DNA of 64,000 nt from Streptomyces sp. ITFR-21 (GCF_031844685.1 NZ_CP134605.1:2996001-3060000); one strand, 5' to 3'; positions 25,987 through 36,391 are shown, counted from the stretch's first letter. Notes: generated by a model not told the origin, from the sequence alone. Program-made: numbers and translations.

Positions 25987-26309
25987 GCGGACAGAGCGAA
26001 AGCCCGGCCAGGCGGGCGGTGCGGTCCGGACGCGGGCGGGCGCGTCCGGACCGGTTCGGCCGAGTCCGGCGGGCGGGAGTCGAGGGCCGGACGTCCGAAT
26101 CCGAGGGTCCGCAGCCGGACGTCCACAGCGGACGTCCCCAGTCGGCCGCCTCCACCAGGGCCGGGGCCGGGGCCGGGGCCGGGGCCGGAAAACCAGGTGG
26201 GGCCGGCGCAGGGTTCCGGCGCGGAGTCCCGGCGGCGAGGTTCACCGACCGGTTCCGCCCCGCGGTCGGGGCCCCGTCCGAGCACTTGTCAGATCCGCCG
26301 ACCAACCGG
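25987..26309. other. Intergenic region between convergent genes
   Basis: About 320 bp with a run of GGGGCC-like 6-mers at 26158–26188, a simple-sequence repeat. No gene or clear terminator is seen. Confidence 0.5.
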
Positions 26310-27311
26310 TCAGCCGGCCGGAGCCGAGGAGACCGCCTTCGGAACCGCGCCCTCCGATTCCTTACCCACCGCCGCCCCCACCTCGCTCGCCGGTTCAGTG
26401 CCCGCCGGCCCGGGTGCTGTCGGCGGGACTCCGGTCTCGCCCTCCCGCTCCGGCACATCCCCGGCCGCCGGGCCCTCGCCGTCCGGAAGCTCTTCCTCCG
26501 GGACGAGGCCGAGCGCGGCGTCCGACCGCGCCTCGGCCTCGCGCCGGACGAGCCGGAACCACATGAAGACCACGAAGCCGGCGAAGACGAACCACTGCCC
26601 GGTGTAGCCGAGGTTCTGGAACGCCTTCAGGTCCAGGCCGCTGTTGGGGGGCGCGGCGGGTGGCACCGCCTGGAGCGGCGACGCGGGATGCGAGGCGGTG
26701 ATCCAACCGCCGTACACGGGATATGGGAGGACGTTGACAAGAGAGGCCGCGCTGATCATGCCGAGTTGCCCGGCGGGCAGCAGCCCGGTCCGTACTTCGC
26801 CGGTGTCGGTGGTCTCGGGGTACTGCGCGGCCCCGACCACGGTGACCTGCCCGGCCGGGGCGGCCGGCACCGTACCGGAACGCTGAGCGGCGGACGCGTC
26901 GCCCGGCAGCCAGCCGCGGACCACCGGCAGTGCCCCACCGCCGGCGACCCGCAGCGGGGTGAGGACGTAGAAGCCGTTGTGGTCGTCGAGAGTGCGGCCG
27001 GGGACGAGGAACTGGTGCCCGGTGTCGTAGCGGCCCGTGGCGGTGACGATCCGCCCGGAATCGTCGCCGGCGAGGGCGGTCCGGGTGTCGGGCAGCACCT
27101 CGTTCAGCGGTACCGGTGCCTCGGCGGCGGTCCGGCGCTGATCGTGCTGAGCACTCTTGTGCTGGTCGACCCGAACCTCGAACCGGCTCAGCTGCCAACT
27201 GCCCATGAACACGCAGAAGGGGATCGCGAGCAGCGCGAACACGCTGACCGCCAGCCAGCCGCGGGTGAACAGGAACCGGTACACGCCCACCACCGTACGG
27301 GGGCCCGCCAC
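26310..27311 (-). CDS. SURF1-family cytochrome oxidase assembly protein
   Basis: The 333-residue protein has the SURF1 layout: an N-terminal TM (WLAVSVFALLAIPFCVFMGSWQLSRF), a periplasmic-type domain with VTATGRYD and VVRGWLPGD, and a second TM (GYTGQWFVFAGFVVFMWF) before a cytoplasmic tail. SURF1 helps insert heme a into oxidase. The tail of about 95 residues is Pro/Glu/Ala-rich and longer than usual. GTG 27311 has a weak site; GTG 27293 or 27284 are alternatives. Confidence 0.9.
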   Translation of the reverse strand: MAGPRTVVGVYRFLFTRGWLAVSVFALLAIPFCVFMGSWQLSRFEVRVDQHKSAQHDQRRTAAEAPVPLNEVLPDTRTALAGDDSGRIVTATGRYDTGHQFLVPGRTLDDHNGFYVLTPLRVAGGGALPVVRGWLPGDASAAQRSGTVPAAPAGQVTVVGAAQYPETTDTGEVRTGLLPAGQLGMISAASLVNVLPYPVYGGWITASHPASPLQAVPPAAPPNSGLDLKAFQNLGYTGQWFVFAGFVVFMWFRLVRREAEARSDAALGLVPEEELPDGEGPAAGDVPEREGETGVPPTAPGPAGTEPASEVGAAVGKESEGAVPKAVSSAPAG

Positions 27312-27369
27312 GAGACCCGCAACCGGCCCCGCGGGGGAAGCAGAATGCGCCCTGAACCCGGCTCCCCGG

Positions 27370-28560
27370 TCAGGGCACCGGGGAACCCGCCGGTTCAGGA
27401 ATGGCCGTGGTCGTGTAGACCGTGCCCGCGCAGGCGTCCTGAATGACCGGGCCGGCGACCACGGGGGCGCCAGCGGCCGGGGTGTGGTTCAGGGCCACGC
27501 TGCCGGGCGTCTCGGAGACAGGGGTGTCCTCGACAAGCTGGGGCGAGGTGGCGTTGCCGGAGCCGGCCGAGCCTCCCGGGCTGCCCGTGGTACTCCCGTC
27601 GGCGGCACCCGCGTCCGTGCCGGGAGGAGCGGTCGGGGTGTCGGTGGGGGTCGGCGTGGCGGGCGGGGTGGTGGAGACGACGGGGCAGCCGCCGGGGCCG
27701 TCGCTTGAGGGCACCCAGGCGAAGGCGACCTCGTAGTTCTCACCCGGGCTGAGGACGACCGGGCCGCCGCCGGGGGCGACGGGCAGCCCGCCGGCGGCGT
27801 CACCGACGGTGTGGTCCACGATCTGGATCCTGGACGGGTCGGCGGAACCCTGGGCGACCGCCTGGACCACCCCGCCGCTCGGCACCGTGCACGGGGTGTC
27901 GGAGACGTTGGCGACGCGGAACCAGCCGTAGACCCGGCCCCCGGAGTCGGGGGCCCCGGCCTGGCTGGCGCCCTGGCCGAGCTGGGTGCTGGAGCACTCG
28001 GGGACGGGCGGGGCCGGGTCCGAGGGGACGGCGGGCCGGCTGGTGGGCCCACTGGTGCCGCCGGTGGTGGGCTGCTCCGGGGTGGGTGTGCCGTCCGGGT
28101 CCGGTGAGGCCTTGCCGGTGAGGGCGCCGGAGTCGCCCCAGGCGTCGGTGTGTCCGTCCTCGCCGGGCGCGCCGGTGTGGGCGCTGGCGACACTCGCGGC
28201 TGTGGCGTCGGCGCTCTGCCCGGTGCCGGTGGCGCGGAGCAGCGCGGGTACGGCCATACCGGCCAGCAGTACCGCGGCGGCGGCGCCGACCAGGGCCTGC
28301 CTGTGGTGCTGGCGGCGGATCGGGATGGCCCGGCGGAGGCGGTCCAGGGCATCGGGCGAGCCGTGGAGGCCGGCGACGGCGCCGTGCATGAGGGTGCGCA
28401 GTGCCTCCTCGCCGGCGGTCTCGCCGAAGAGGTCGGCGAGGGGGTCGGCAGGGTGGCCGCCGGGGTCGTGGCCGGGGCGGCCGTCGGCGTCGCGGGTGTT
28501 CCGGGGGGTCTGCGGATCCATACCGTGTGCGTCGTCGGGGGTGTTCGGGGGGATGGTCAT
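27370..28560 (-). CDS. Single-pass membrane protein coupled to the SigE-type sigma factor
   Basis: The 396-residue protein has about 85 cytoplasmic residues, a single TM (ALVGAAAAVLLAGMAVPALL), and a Pro/Thr-rich extracellular region with four Cys in VPECSS, DTPCTV, GGCPVV and QDACAG that could form disulfides. Its start overlaps the sigma factor stop by 4 bp, so it is probably the regulator or anti-sigma partner (inference from context). No zinc-type anti-sigma HxxxCxxC motif is seen, so its mechanism would be unusual. Confidence 0.7.
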   Translation of the reverse strand: MTIPPNTPDDAHGMDPQTPRNTRDADGRPGHDPGGHPADPLADLFGETAGEEALRTLMHGAVAGLHGSPDALDRLRRAIPIRRQHHRQALVGAAAAVLLAGMAVPALLRATGTGQSADATAASVASAHTGAPGEDGHTDAWGDSGALTGKASPDPDGTPTPEQPTTGGTSGPTSRPAVPSDPAPPVPECSSTQLGQGASQAGAPDSGGRVYGWFRVANVSDTPCTVPSGGVVQAVAQGSADPSRIQIVDHTVGDAAGGLPVAPGGGPVVLSPGENYEVAFAWVPSSDGPGGCPVVSTTPPATPTPTDTPTAPPGTDAGAADGSTTGSPGGSAGSGNATSPQLVEDTPVSETPGSVALNHTPAAGAPVVAGPVIQDACAGTVYTTTAIPEPAGSPVP

Positions 28561-29204
28561 GCCGGTGCCTCCATCGCGACGCGGAGCGCCGCGAGGCCAC
28601 GTGAACCGTACGCCTTCACCGAGCCCAGGGAGATACCGAGGGTCTCGGCGACCTGCGCCTCGGTCATGTCGGCGAAGTAGCGCAGTACCAGCACCTCGCG
28701 CTGCCGCCGCTGGAGCGAGCGCATGGCGGCCTTGAGCTGATCGCGCTCCAGGATCTCGTACGCCCCCTCCTCCGCGCTGGCCATGTCGGGCATGGGCTTG
28801 GAGAGGAGTTTGAGGCCCAGGATGCGTCGGCGCAACGCCGAGCGGGAGAGGTTCACCACGGTCTGGCGGAGATAGGCGAGAGTCTTCTCGGGGTCGCGGA
28901 CGCGGCTGCGCGCCGAGTGCACCCGGATGAACGCCTCCTGGACGACGTCCTCGCAGGAGGCGGTGTCGTCCAGCAGCAGCGCGGCGAGACCCAGCAGGGA
29001 GCGGTAGTGCGCACGGTAGGTCTCGGTGAGGTGGTCGACCGTGGTGCCGACTGCCATTGCGGTGTCAGCGTCCCCGCCGTCGGCGGCGGTACCGGCCACC
29101 CGGACCGGCCAGGGCGCGATCACCGGCAGACCACCGGCCCGCGGCGGCGCGAGCACGCCCCCCCGCCGTCCGAATACCGTCTCGATACCCAATGCCTCCG
29201 CCAC
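28557..29204 (-). CDS. SigE-family ECF-type RNA polymerase sigma factor
   Basis: The 215-residue protein has sigma region 2 (HLTETYRAHYRSLLGLAALLLDDTASCEDVVQEAFIRVH) and region 4 (MRSLQRRQREVLVLRYFADMTEAQVAETLGISLGSVKAYGSRGLAALR). GTG 29204 gives 50 extra residues before region 2; ATG 29057 would remove them and is a reasonable alternative, though without a clear ribosome site. It overlaps the downstream membrane protein by 4 bp. It lies downstream of ask, separated by a 356-bp gap. Confidence 0.92.
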   Translation of the reverse strand: MAEALGIETVFGRRGGVLAPPRAGGLPVIAPWPVRVAGTAADGGDADTAMAVGTTVDHLTETYRAHYRSLLGLAALLLDDTASCEDVVQEAFIRVHSARSRVRDPEKTLAYLRQTVVNLSRSALRRRILGLKLLSKPMPDMASAEEGAYEILERDQLKAAMRSLQRRQREVLVLRYFADMTEAQVAETLGISLGSVKAYGSRGLAALRVAMEAPA

Positions 29205-29560
29205 GCCAGTTGGACACGCATCCCCCCCTCAGGGTTGTACGCGCAAGACAGGTCGCCCCGTAGAGCGCCGGTTATCCCCATGCGCACCAACTCTTCCTCA
29301 ATGCCCTTATCGCACCGACGTTTTCCCCGGATCACGCTCGGTGTACAGCGCCATGGCGCTGTGCGCTGACACAAAGACGCTCGCCCGCGGCGGTCGGTTG
29401 CAGCCGAGGGAAAGTGAATTGTCCAACGGGCGGGCGGGAAGGTTCAAGTGGTCCAGACCAGCGGTTTCGTCACAAACGCGTGCGGGACGCAACGATTTCA
29501 CCGTCGCGCCCCGCGGGGTTTTCGTACCGGTAAGGCGGTCGCCGGAGCCCCGGCGGACGG
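29205..29560. other. Intergenic region between ask and the sigma gene
   Basis: About 356 bp. It contains a perfect 16-bp palindrome CAGCGCCATGGCGCTG at 29346–29361, a possible operator for the sigma gene. No asd gene follows ask here; I see no other feature. Confidence 0.5.
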
Positions 29561-30892
29561 TCAGCGGCCGGTGCCGCCGTATACGACCGCCTCGTCGCTG
29601 TCGCTGTCCAGTCCGAAGGCCGAGTGCACCGCCTGCACGGCCGGCTTCACGTCGTCCGCCCGGGTCACCACCGAGATCCGGATCTCGGAGGTCGAGATGA
29701 GCTCGATGTTCACCCCGGCGTTGGAAAGCGCCTCGAAGAAGGTCGCGGTGACCCCGGGGTTGGTCTTCATCCCGGCGCCGACCAGTGAGATCTTCCCGAT
29801 CTGGTCGTCGTAGCGCAGTGAGTCGAAGGCGATCACCGCCTGCGCCTTGGTCAGCGCCTCCATCGCCTTGTGCCCCTCGGACTTCGGCAGCGTGAAGGAG
29901 ATGTCGGTCAGTCCGGTGGCGGCGGCCGACACGTTCTGCACCACCATGTCGATGTTGATCTCGGCGTCCGCGATGGCCCGGAAGATCGTCGCCGCCTCGC
30001 CCGGCTTGTCCGGCACCCCGACGACCGTGATCTTCGCCTCGGACGTGTCGTGCGAGACGCCCGAGATGATCGCCTGCTCCATCGCCTTGTCCCCTTGCCC
30101 TGAATACCCTGGTTGACCTGCTTGCCATGACGCTTGCGGAGGCCGGTAGCCCGCCGGCGGCTCGCTGCTGACCCAGGTGCCCGGCAGCCCGGAGAACGAG
30201 GACCGGACGTGGATCGGGATGTTGTAGCGACGCGCGTACTCGACACAGCGGTGCAGCAGCACCTTCGAGCCCGAACTCGCCAGCTCCAGCATGTCCTCGA
30301 AGGCGATCCACTCCATCTTGCGGGCCTTCTTCACCACCCGCGGGTCGGCGGTGAACACCCCGTCGACGTCCGTGTAGATCTCGCACACCTCGGCGTCCAG
30401 CGCCGCGGCCAGCGCCACCGCCGTGGTGTCGGAACCGCCCCGCCCCAGCGTGGTGATGTCCTTCTTGTCCTGGGACACGCCCTGGAACCCGGCCACGATC
30501 GCGATGTTGCCCTCGTCGAGCGCGGTACGGATACGGCCCGGGGTCACGTCGATGATCCGCGCCTTGTTGTGCACCGAGTCGGTGATCACGCCGGCCTGGC
30601 TGCCGGTGAAGGACTGCGCCTCGTGGCCGAGGCTCTTGATCGCCATCGCCAGCAGCGCCATGGAGATCCGCTCTCCGGCGGTCAGCAGCATGTCGAACTC
30701 GCGGCCGGCCGGGATCGGCGAGACCTGCTCCGCGAGATCGATCAGCTCGTCCGTCGTGTCACCCATCGCCGACACCACGACGACGACCCGGTGGCCCGCC
30801 TTCTTGGTGTCCACGATCCGGCGGGCGACCCGCTTGATGCCTTCGGCATCGGCGACAGAGGAGCCGCCGTACTTCTGCACGACAAGGCCCAC
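29561..30892 (-). CDS. ask: Aspartate kinase
   Basis: The 443-residue protein phosphorylates aspartate, the first step toward lysine, threonine and methionine. It has [14 protein letters not shown] at the N-terminus, the kinase-domain segment [12 protein letters not shown], and two C-terminal ACT domains ([36 protein letters not shown]) for feedback control. GAGGAG lies six bases before GTG 30892. Between kinase and ACT domains is a Pro/Gln/Gly-rich insertion of about 20 residues, right before an internal [10 protein letters not shown] where a separate beta subunit often starts. Orthologues usually have a shorter link. Confidence 0.96.
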   Translation of the reverse strand: MGLVVQKYGGSSVADAEGIKRVARRIVDTKKAGHRVVVVVSAMGDTTDELIDLAEQVSPIPAGREFDMLLTAGERISMALLAMAIKSLGHEAQSFTGSQAGVITDSVHNKARIIDVTPGRIRTALDEGNIAIVAGFQGVSQDKKDITTLGRGGSDTTAVALAAALDAEVCEIYTDVDGVFTADPRVVKKARKMEWIAFEDMLELASSGSKVLLHRCVEYARRYNIPIHVRSSFSGLPGTWVSSEPPAGYRPPQASWQAGQPGYSGQGDKAMEQAIISGVSHDTSEAKITVVGVPDKPGEAATIFRAIADAEINIDMVVQNVSAAATGLTDISFTLPKSEGHKAMEALTKAQAVIAFDSLRYDDQIGKISLVGAGMKTNPGVTATFFEALSNAGVNIELISTSEIRISVVTRADDVKPAVQAVHSAFGLDSDSDEAVVYGGTGR

Positions 30893-31035
30893 GTGCGCTC
30901 CTCGCTCAGGGTTGAATGCGGTCGGCCCAGTTTAACGAGCAGGCCGGGTATGCCCCGGGCGTATCACATGACGAGACAGAGCGTTCAATAAGTGATCACG
31001 CGACTTCCGGGAGAAGGCCCCCGGCGTACCCGCCG

Positions 31036-31917
31036 CTACTCGTCGCGGCGCCGCCCGATCGTCCCCAGCTCCGCCTCCATCACCTTCCCGGCCTCCCGGG
31101 CCAGCCGCTCCTCGTCGTCCCCGTCACTGCCGGTGTCCAGCCCGTCCAGCTCGTCCAGCGGGCTGTCCAGCCGTACGTGCGCCACCAGCGACTGCAGCGC
31201 CCGCAGCGACGCGCTCGCGGTGGACCCCCAGTTGGACAGGTACGAGAACTGCCACCACCACAGCGCCTCGGAGATCCGCCCGGCCTTGAAGTGCGCGAGG
31301 CCGTGGGTGAGGTCGGCCACCACGTCGGCCATGTCGTCCGAGATCCGGCAGGCCACCGGCGTGGACCGGGGCACGTACGGATCGAACACCTCGGAGTAGA
31401 CGTCGATCGGCTCCAGCAGCGCCGCGAGCCGCTGCCGCAGGTCGTCCTCGTCCGGCTCCGGGCCGACGTCCGGCTCGTAGCGCTCGTCCGGCACGATGTC
31501 CTCGTGCGCGCCGAGCCGCCCGCCGGCCAGCAGCAGCTGCGAGACCTCCAGCAGCAGGTACGGCACCGCGCTGTCCGGGTCGTCGCCCTTGGCCACCTCG
31601 CGGACCGAGAGGATGAAGCTCTCGATCTGGTCGGTGATCTGCACGGCGAACTCGTCCGGCTCCTCGGCGCCCGCGGACCCGCCGCCGGCCCCGGCCGCCG
31701 TCTTCGCCGCGTCCCCGGCCGCGCCCCTCGGCTGGCCCTTCGCGCCGCCCTTCGTCACCCGCTTCGCCGCGCCCCCACCCGTCCTCGAACCCGTCCTCGC
31801 GCCCGCACGCCTCGCCGGGCTCTTCGCCGCGCCGTCCGTCACGTCCTGCTGTACGTTCCCGCCCGCGTTCTGGTTCAGATCCTGATCCGCGTCCCTGTTC
31901 ACCACGGTGTCAGACAT
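31036..31917 (-). CDS. DUF5063 domain-containing protein
   Basis: The 293-residue protein has a disordered Lys/Gly/Arg-rich N-terminus (about 1–85) and a helical DUF5063 domain ([63 protein letters not shown]). Function unknown; it is encoded in the dnaX–recR neighbourhood and overlaps recR by 8 bp, so it may be linked to replication or repair. The basic tail could bind nucleic acid (inference). Confidence 0.85.
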   Translation of the reverse strand: MSDTVVNRDADQDLNQNAGGNVQQDVTDGAAKSPARRAGARTGSRTGGGAAKRVTKGGAKGQPRGAAGDAAKTAAGAGGGSAGAEEPDEFAVQITDQIESFILSVREVAKGDDPDSAVPYLLLEVSQLLLAGGRLGAHEDIVPDERYEPDVGPEPDEDDLRQRLAALLEPIDVYSEVFDPYVPRSTPVACRISDDMADVVADLTHGLAHFKAGRISEALWWWQFSYLSNWGSTASASLRALQSLVAHVRLDSPLDELDGLDTGSDGDDEERLAREAGKVMEAELGTIGRRRDE

Positions 31918-32509
31918 CCAGCAACCGCCTTCCTTCGAAGGCCCGCCCCAGCGTGACCTCGTCCGCGTACTCCAAGTCGCCGCCCACCGGCAGCCCGCTG
32001 GCCAGCCGGGTCACCCGCAGCCCCATGGGCTTCACCATCCGGGCCAGATAGGTGGCCGTCGCCTCGCCCTCCAGGTTCGGGTCCGTCGCCAGGATCAGCT
32101 CGGTGACGGTGCCGTCCGCGAGGCGGGCGAGCAGCTCTCTTATCCGCAGGTCGTCCGGACCGACGCCCTCGATCGGACTGATCGCGCCGCCCAGCACGTG
32201 GTACTTCCCCCGGAACTCGCGGGTACGCTCCACCGCCACCACGTCCTTGGGCTCCTCGACCACGCAGATCACCGCGGGATCGCGGCGCGGATCGCGGCAC
32301 ACCCGGCACAGGTCGTCCTCGGCGACGTTCCCGCACACCGCGCAGAACCGCACCTTCGCCTTGACCTCGGAGAGCACGTGCGCGAGGCGGCGTACGTCAG
32401 CGGGGTCGGCCTGCAGGATGTGGAAGGCGATCCGCTGCGCGCTCTTGGGACCCACGCCGGGCAGTCTGCCCAGTTCGTCGATCAGGTCCTGAACCACGCC
32501 CTCGTACAC
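31910..32509 (-). CDS. recR: Recombination mediator protein RecR
   Basis: The 199-residue protein has a helix-hairpin-helix N-terminus ([24 protein letters not shown]), a four-Cys zinc finger (CAVC–CRVC) and a Toprim domain ([16 protein letters not shown]). RecR works with RecF/RecO to load RecA on gapped DNA. GTG 32509 is used; the upstream frame lacks conservation and a site. It is followed by DUF5063 with an 8-bp overlap. Confidence 0.97.
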   Translation of the reverse strand: MYEGVVQDLIDELGRLPGVGPKSAQRIAFHILQADPADVRRLAHVLSEVKAKVRFCAVCGNVAEDDLCRVCRDPRRDPAVICVVEEPKDVVAVERTREFRGKYHVLGGAISPIEGVGPDDLRIRELLARLADGTVTELILATDPNLEGEATATYLARMVKPMGLRVTRLASGLPVGGDLEYADEVTLGRAFEGRRLLDV

Positions 32510-32805
32510 GCGACGCGCCTTCCTTCCCTGCTTCTCGGGTCTTCCCTGGATTCTCCGGGTCTCCGGCGTCCCCGGTCCACAAGGTGGTCCGGGGGATCGG
32601 TGAGATCCGTGAGACGGCCCGTGAAGCGACTCACGGGCGGTCCGGTTCGTCGGATGCCTCGGCAAATGCCTCGGCAGGTGTCTTGTCAGGTGTCTTGTCA
32701 GGTCATTCGTCGGACGGGACGACTCGCCGGTGGTTCACCGGCCGGCCCGCCGGACCGTCCGCCGGGCAAGGCGGCTGATCAGGTGGGACGGGGCGGGGCC
32801 CGGGG
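32510..32805. other. Gap between ybaB and recR
   Basis: About 296 bp with no recognisable gene. Near 32650–32710 are short near-repeats such as TCGGCA and CAGGTGTCTTGT (twice at 32680–32704). ybaB and recR may still be co-transcribed. Confidence 0.4.
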
Positions 32806-33138
32806 TCAGAACGGCAGACCGGGCATGCCGGAGAGCCCCTCGGTGAGCGGGCCGAGCTTGGTCTGCTGCAACTGCTGCGCGGCCTCGTTCGCGTTGTGGA
32901 CCGCGGCCACCACCAGGTCGGCGAGCGTCTCCGCGTCCTCCGGGTCGACCGCCTTGGGGTCGATCACCAGCGCGCGCAGCTCACCGGCACCGGTCACCGT
33001 CGCTTTGACCAGGCCCCCGCCCGCGGAGCCCTCCACCTCGGCCTCGGCCAGCTCCTGCTGGGCCGCGGCGAGATCCTGCTGCATCTTCTGGGCCTGCTGG
33101 AGCAGCGCCTGCATGTTCGGCTGACCACCAGGGATCAC
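32806..33138 (-). CDS. YbaB/EbfC-family nucleoid-associated protein
   Basis: The 110-residue protein has an N-terminal helix rich in Gln ([29 protein letters not shown]) and the YbaB core ([29 protein letters not shown]). These dimers bind DNA and are conserved between dnaX and recR. AGGAG precedes GTG 33138 by about seven bases. Confidence 0.95.
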   Translation of the reverse strand: MIPGGQPNMQALLQQAQKMQQDLAAAQQELAEAEVEGSAGGGLVKATVTGAGELRALVIDPKAVDPEDAETLADLVVAAVHNANEAAQQLQQTKLGPLTEGLSGMPGLPF

Positions 33139-33542
33139 GGTTTCGCTCCTGACGTGCGACCGGCTGTGCGGCTCGGCTCGTTGTACGGCTGTGGACTGGT
33201 CGTACGGTTACGGCTCGGCTGTACGGTTACGGCTCGGCTGTACGGGCGCGGCTTGCCGGACGGCCGCGGCCGGGGTCCGGTGTCCCGGACATCCGGTCCG
33301 GCGCCCGCGCCCGGTCCGATGTGCCGACCCGGGCGGCCCGGCCCTTCGGCCGTGGCAACGGTGCCGCTTCTTGTGTGACTACGTGACAGGGCGAGCCTAC
33401 GTGTTCGTCCGGCGCAGCGCCCTACGCCTGACGGAGGATCGGCGCGGCGCCGTGTCCACCCGGAGCGGTACGCCGGCACGCCCCCCGGCACACACACCGA
33501 CCGATCCGGAGAATCCGCAGGTCAACACGATACGGCGCCGGG
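33139..33542. other. Gap between dnaX and ybaB with a 19-bp direct repeat
   Basis: About 404 bp. GTACGGTTACGGCTCGGCT occurs twice in tandem at 33202–33220 and 33221–33239. No gene is seen. The ybaB promoter may be here. Confidence 0.6.
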
Positions 33543-36185
33543 TCAGCCGTGGCTGATCTCCTCGATCACGGTGGCGCCCAGTTCCCTGATGAACAGGTCG
33601 TGTCCGCTGAGCGCGGAGTCGACCAGGTCGGGGTCGTCGTCCTCCGGGATGTCGTCCTCGATCGCGGCGTAGTCCGGGTGGTCGTCGGGCGGCGGCGGGC
33701 CCGCGTGGTCGGCGGCGCCGAAGCGGGACGCGGCGGGGCGTTCGGCGGTGAGGGCGGCGGAGCCGGTGGGACCGCCGCCGCCCGGCCCCTGGTCGTACCC
33801 GGTCGGGGCGGGGGCGCCGCCGTACGGGGCGGGACCGGCGGACGGGTGCGGCTGGGACGGGGACTGCGTTTGCGACGGGGCGGGGGGGCGCGAGCCGGGG
33901 CCCGCGCCCGGTCCAGGGCCGCCACCGAAGCCACCGCCCGAACCTCCGCCCGGCCCGGTCGCCCCGCCGCCGAACCCGCCCGTACCGCCGGCGGGACCCC
34001 CGTAACCGCCCGTACCGCCTCCGCCCGCGCCCCCGCCCCCGCCCCCGCCGCCACCGGACGGATCGACGATCGCCTCGATCCGCCACTCCACGCCCAGCGC
34101 ATCGCTGATCGCCTGCCGGAGTACGTCCTCGCTGCCGTTGTTGGCGAAGCTGTTACGGGCGCCCGGGTTGTCGAACCCGATCTGCAGTGTCTCGCCGTCG
34201 AACCCGGCGACCTGCGCGTTGTTGAACAACAGCATCCACGTCAGGCGGCGCCGGTTCTTCACCGCCTCCAGGATGGTCGGCCACATCTGCCGTACCCGGG
34301 TGGGGTCGCCGACGGCCCGCGGCGGCTGCTGGGACTGCTGCGGCGGCTGCTGCTGCTGTGCGGCGGGGGGAGCAGCCGGCGCCGGGAGCGGTGCGGCGGG
34401 GGCGGTGCGGGCGGCTGGAGCGGCCTGCTGCGATGGCGCCGGCGCGCGTTCAGCCGCGGGCGGCGGGGTCGCGGGGCCGCCGGCGCTCGCGGTGGTCGGC
34501 CAGGCACCGGGGCGGGGTGCGGCGGCCGGGGGGGCCGGATTCGTACCGCCGCCGGGGCCTCCCGGACCAGCGGGTCCGCCAGGGCCCGCGGCACCGCCGG
34601 GTCCGCCGCCTTGGAGTACCGGCCAGGCCCCCGGGCGCGGCGCGGTCGGCGGCTCCTCGGCGGGCGGGACGGCGTGCTGTGCCGGCGGAGGGGGCTGGTC
34701 GGGGCTCTGCTGCTGAGGGGCGGAAGCCGGGGCCGGGGCCTGGACCTGGGGGTACGCCGGGGCCTGAGCCTGAGGCTGTGCGTTGACCTGGGCCGACGCG
34801 TGGACCGCCGGGGCCGGGCCCTGGTCCGGAGCGTGGCCCGGCGGCTGGCCGGCGGCCCGGCCCGGGTACTGCGCCGGCGGCTGCGGCTGTCCGGCGTCCG
34901 AGGCCGTACGCCCGAGGGCCGCACGCGCCGCCGCAGCCCCACCGGGTCCCGCGGGAACCCCCGCCTCACCGCCGACGTTCGGCGCCGCGGGTGCCGCAGG
35001 TGCCGTCCCCAGGCCGATCGCGCCCGAGGCGATCCCCCGCTCCAGCCGTTCCAGCCGCGCCTGCGTCGACCGCTCGTCGTCGTACGCGGCCGGCAACAGC
35101 ACACGGGCGCAGATCAGTTCGAGCTGGAGGCGGGGCGAGGTGGCACCGCGCATCTCCGTCAGCCCGGTGTTGACCAGGTCGGCCGCCCGGCTCAGCTCCG
35201 CGGCCCCGAAGACCGCGGCCTGGACCGCCATCCGCTCCACCACCTCGCGCGGGGCGTCGATCAGCCCCTTCTCCACCGCGTCCGGGACAGCCGCGATGAT
35301 CACCAGGTCCCGTAGCCGTTCCAGCAGGTCGGCCACGAACCGGCGCGGGTCGTGACCGCCCTCGATCACCCGGTCCACGATCTCGAAGACCGCCGCCCCG
35401 TCCCCGGCCGCGAACCCCTCCACCACCTCGTCCAGCAGCGTCGCGTCCGTGTAGCCGAGCAGCGCGGTGGCCATGGCGTACGTCACACCGTCCGCCCCCG
35501 CGCCCGCCAGCAACTGGTCCATGACCGACATCGAGTCACGTACCGAACCGGCGCCGGCCCGTACCACCAGCGGATACACCTCGTCCTCGACCCGGATCGC
35601 CTCGCGCTCGCACACCGCCGTCAGGTGGTCGCGCAGCGTCCCGGGCGGGACCAGCCGGAAGGGGTAGTGGTGCGTACGCGATCGGATGGTGCCGATGACC
35701 TTCTCGGGCTCGGTGGTCGCGAAGATGAACTTCAGATGCTCCGGCGGCTCCTCGACCACCTTCAGCAGGGCGTTGAACCCCGCCGAGGTGACCATGTGCG
35801 CCTCGTCGATGATGTAGATCTTGTACCGGCTGCCGGCCGGCCCGAAGAACGCCTTCTCCCGCAAATCACGGGCGTCGTCCACACCGCCGTGCGACGCCGC
35901 GTCGATCTCGATCACGTCGATCGACCCGGGCCCGTTCCTGGCCAGGTCCCGGCACGACTGGCACTCCCCGCACGGCGTCGGCGTCGGCCCCTGCTCGCAG
36001 TTCAGGCAGCGCGCCAGGATCCGCGCGCTCGTCGTCTTCCCGCACCCGCGCGGCCCGCTGAACAGGTACGCGTGATTGACCCGGTTGTTCCGCAGCGCCT
36101 GCTGCAGCGGATCGGTGACGTGCTCCTGCCCGATGACCTCGGCGAAGGTCTCGGGTCGGTAGCGGCGGTACAGAGCGAGGGACAC
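33543..36185 (-). CDS. dnaX: DNA polymerase III gamma/tau subunit
   Basis: The 880-residue protein begins LALYRRYRPETFAEVIGQEHV and has the clamp-loader AAA+ P-loop SGPRGCGKTTSARILARCL, a four-Cys zinc module around CGECQSC, and the Walker B region IIDEAHMVTSAGFNALLK. The middle third is Pro/Gln/Ala-rich, followed by a folded tau segment (WPTILEAVKNRRRLTWMLLFNNAQV) and a Gly-rich tail with more than 20 consecutive small residues. GTG 36185 is selected over ATG 36215 because it begins at the conserved N-terminus. The Pro/Gly-rich part is long and likely variable between strains. Confidence 0.97.
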   Translation of the reverse strand: MSLALYRRYRPETFAEVIGQEHVTDPLQQALRNNRVNHAYLFSGPRGCGKTTSARILARCLNCEQGPTPTPCGECQSCRDLARNGPGSIDVIEIDAASHGGVDDARDLREKAFFGPAGSRYKIYIIDEAHMVTSAGFNALLKVVEEPPEHLKFIFATTEPEKVIGTIRSRTHHYPFRLVPPGTLRDHLTAVCEREAIRVEDEVYPLVVRAGAGSVRDSMSVMDQLLAGAGADGVTYAMATALLGYTDATLLDEVVEGFAAGDGAAVFEIVDRVIEGGHDPRRFVADLLERLRDLVIIAAVPDAVEKGLIDAPREVVERMAVQAAVFGAAELSRAADLVNTGLTEMRGATSPRLQLELICARVLLPAAYDDERSTQARLERLERGIASGAIGLGTAPAAPAAPNVGGEAGVPAGPGGAAAARAALGRTASDAGQPQPPAQYPGRAAGQPPGHAPDQGPAPAVHASAQVNAQPQAQAPAYPQVQAPAPASAPQQQSPDQPPPPAQHAVPPAEEPPTAPRPGAWPVLQGGGPGGAAGPGGPAGPGGPGGGTNPAPPAAAPRPGAWPTTASAGGPATPPPAAERAPAPSQQAAPAARTAPAAPLPAPAAPPAAQQQQPPQQSQQPPRAVGDPTRVRQMWPTILEAVKNRRRLTWMLLFNNAQVAGFDGETLQIGFDNPGARNSFANNGSEDVLRQAISDALGVEWRIEAIVDPSGGGGGGGGGAGGGGTGGYGGPAGGTGGFGGGATGPGGGSGGGFGGGPGPGAGPGSRPPAPSQTQSPSQPHPSAGPAPYGGAPAPTGYDQGPGGGGPTGSAALTAERPAASRFGAADHAGPPPPDDHPDYAAIEDDIPEDDDPDLVDSALSGHDLFIRELGATVIEEISHG

Positions 36186-36295
36186 GTCTACGACCCTATC
36201 CGGGCCCACCGACATCCGACCCCGCGTCCCGCTCCCCCACCCGCCCGATCCGCCGGCCTCGTCCGTCCACCCGCCCGATCCGCCCCCGACCACGC

Positions 36296-36391
36296 GAAGG
36301 CCCCCCACGCACCCGCCAGAGCCCACCTACCCTTGCTGCCTTCCGGCCCTGGGGGAGTTCAGCGAGATAGCGCCACGTGAGGGGCTTCCCC
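36296..36391 (-). ncRNA. ffs: Signal recognition particle RNA (4.5S-like, ffs)
   Basis: On the minus strand the apical loop reads CAGGGCCGGAAGGCAGCAAGGG, with the conserved GGAA tetraloop and flanking asymmetric loop of bacterial SRP RNA. The ends GCCCCTCACG and CGTGGGGGGC can pair, giving a hairpin of about 90–95 nt. Placement just upstream of dnaX is the usual actinomycete arrangement. Exact ends are approximate. Confidence 0.9.

Noticed and set aside
29346..29361. 16-bp palindrome as a proven operator
   Set aside because: Palindromes of this size occur by chance in GC-rich DNA; it is noted only as a candidate.
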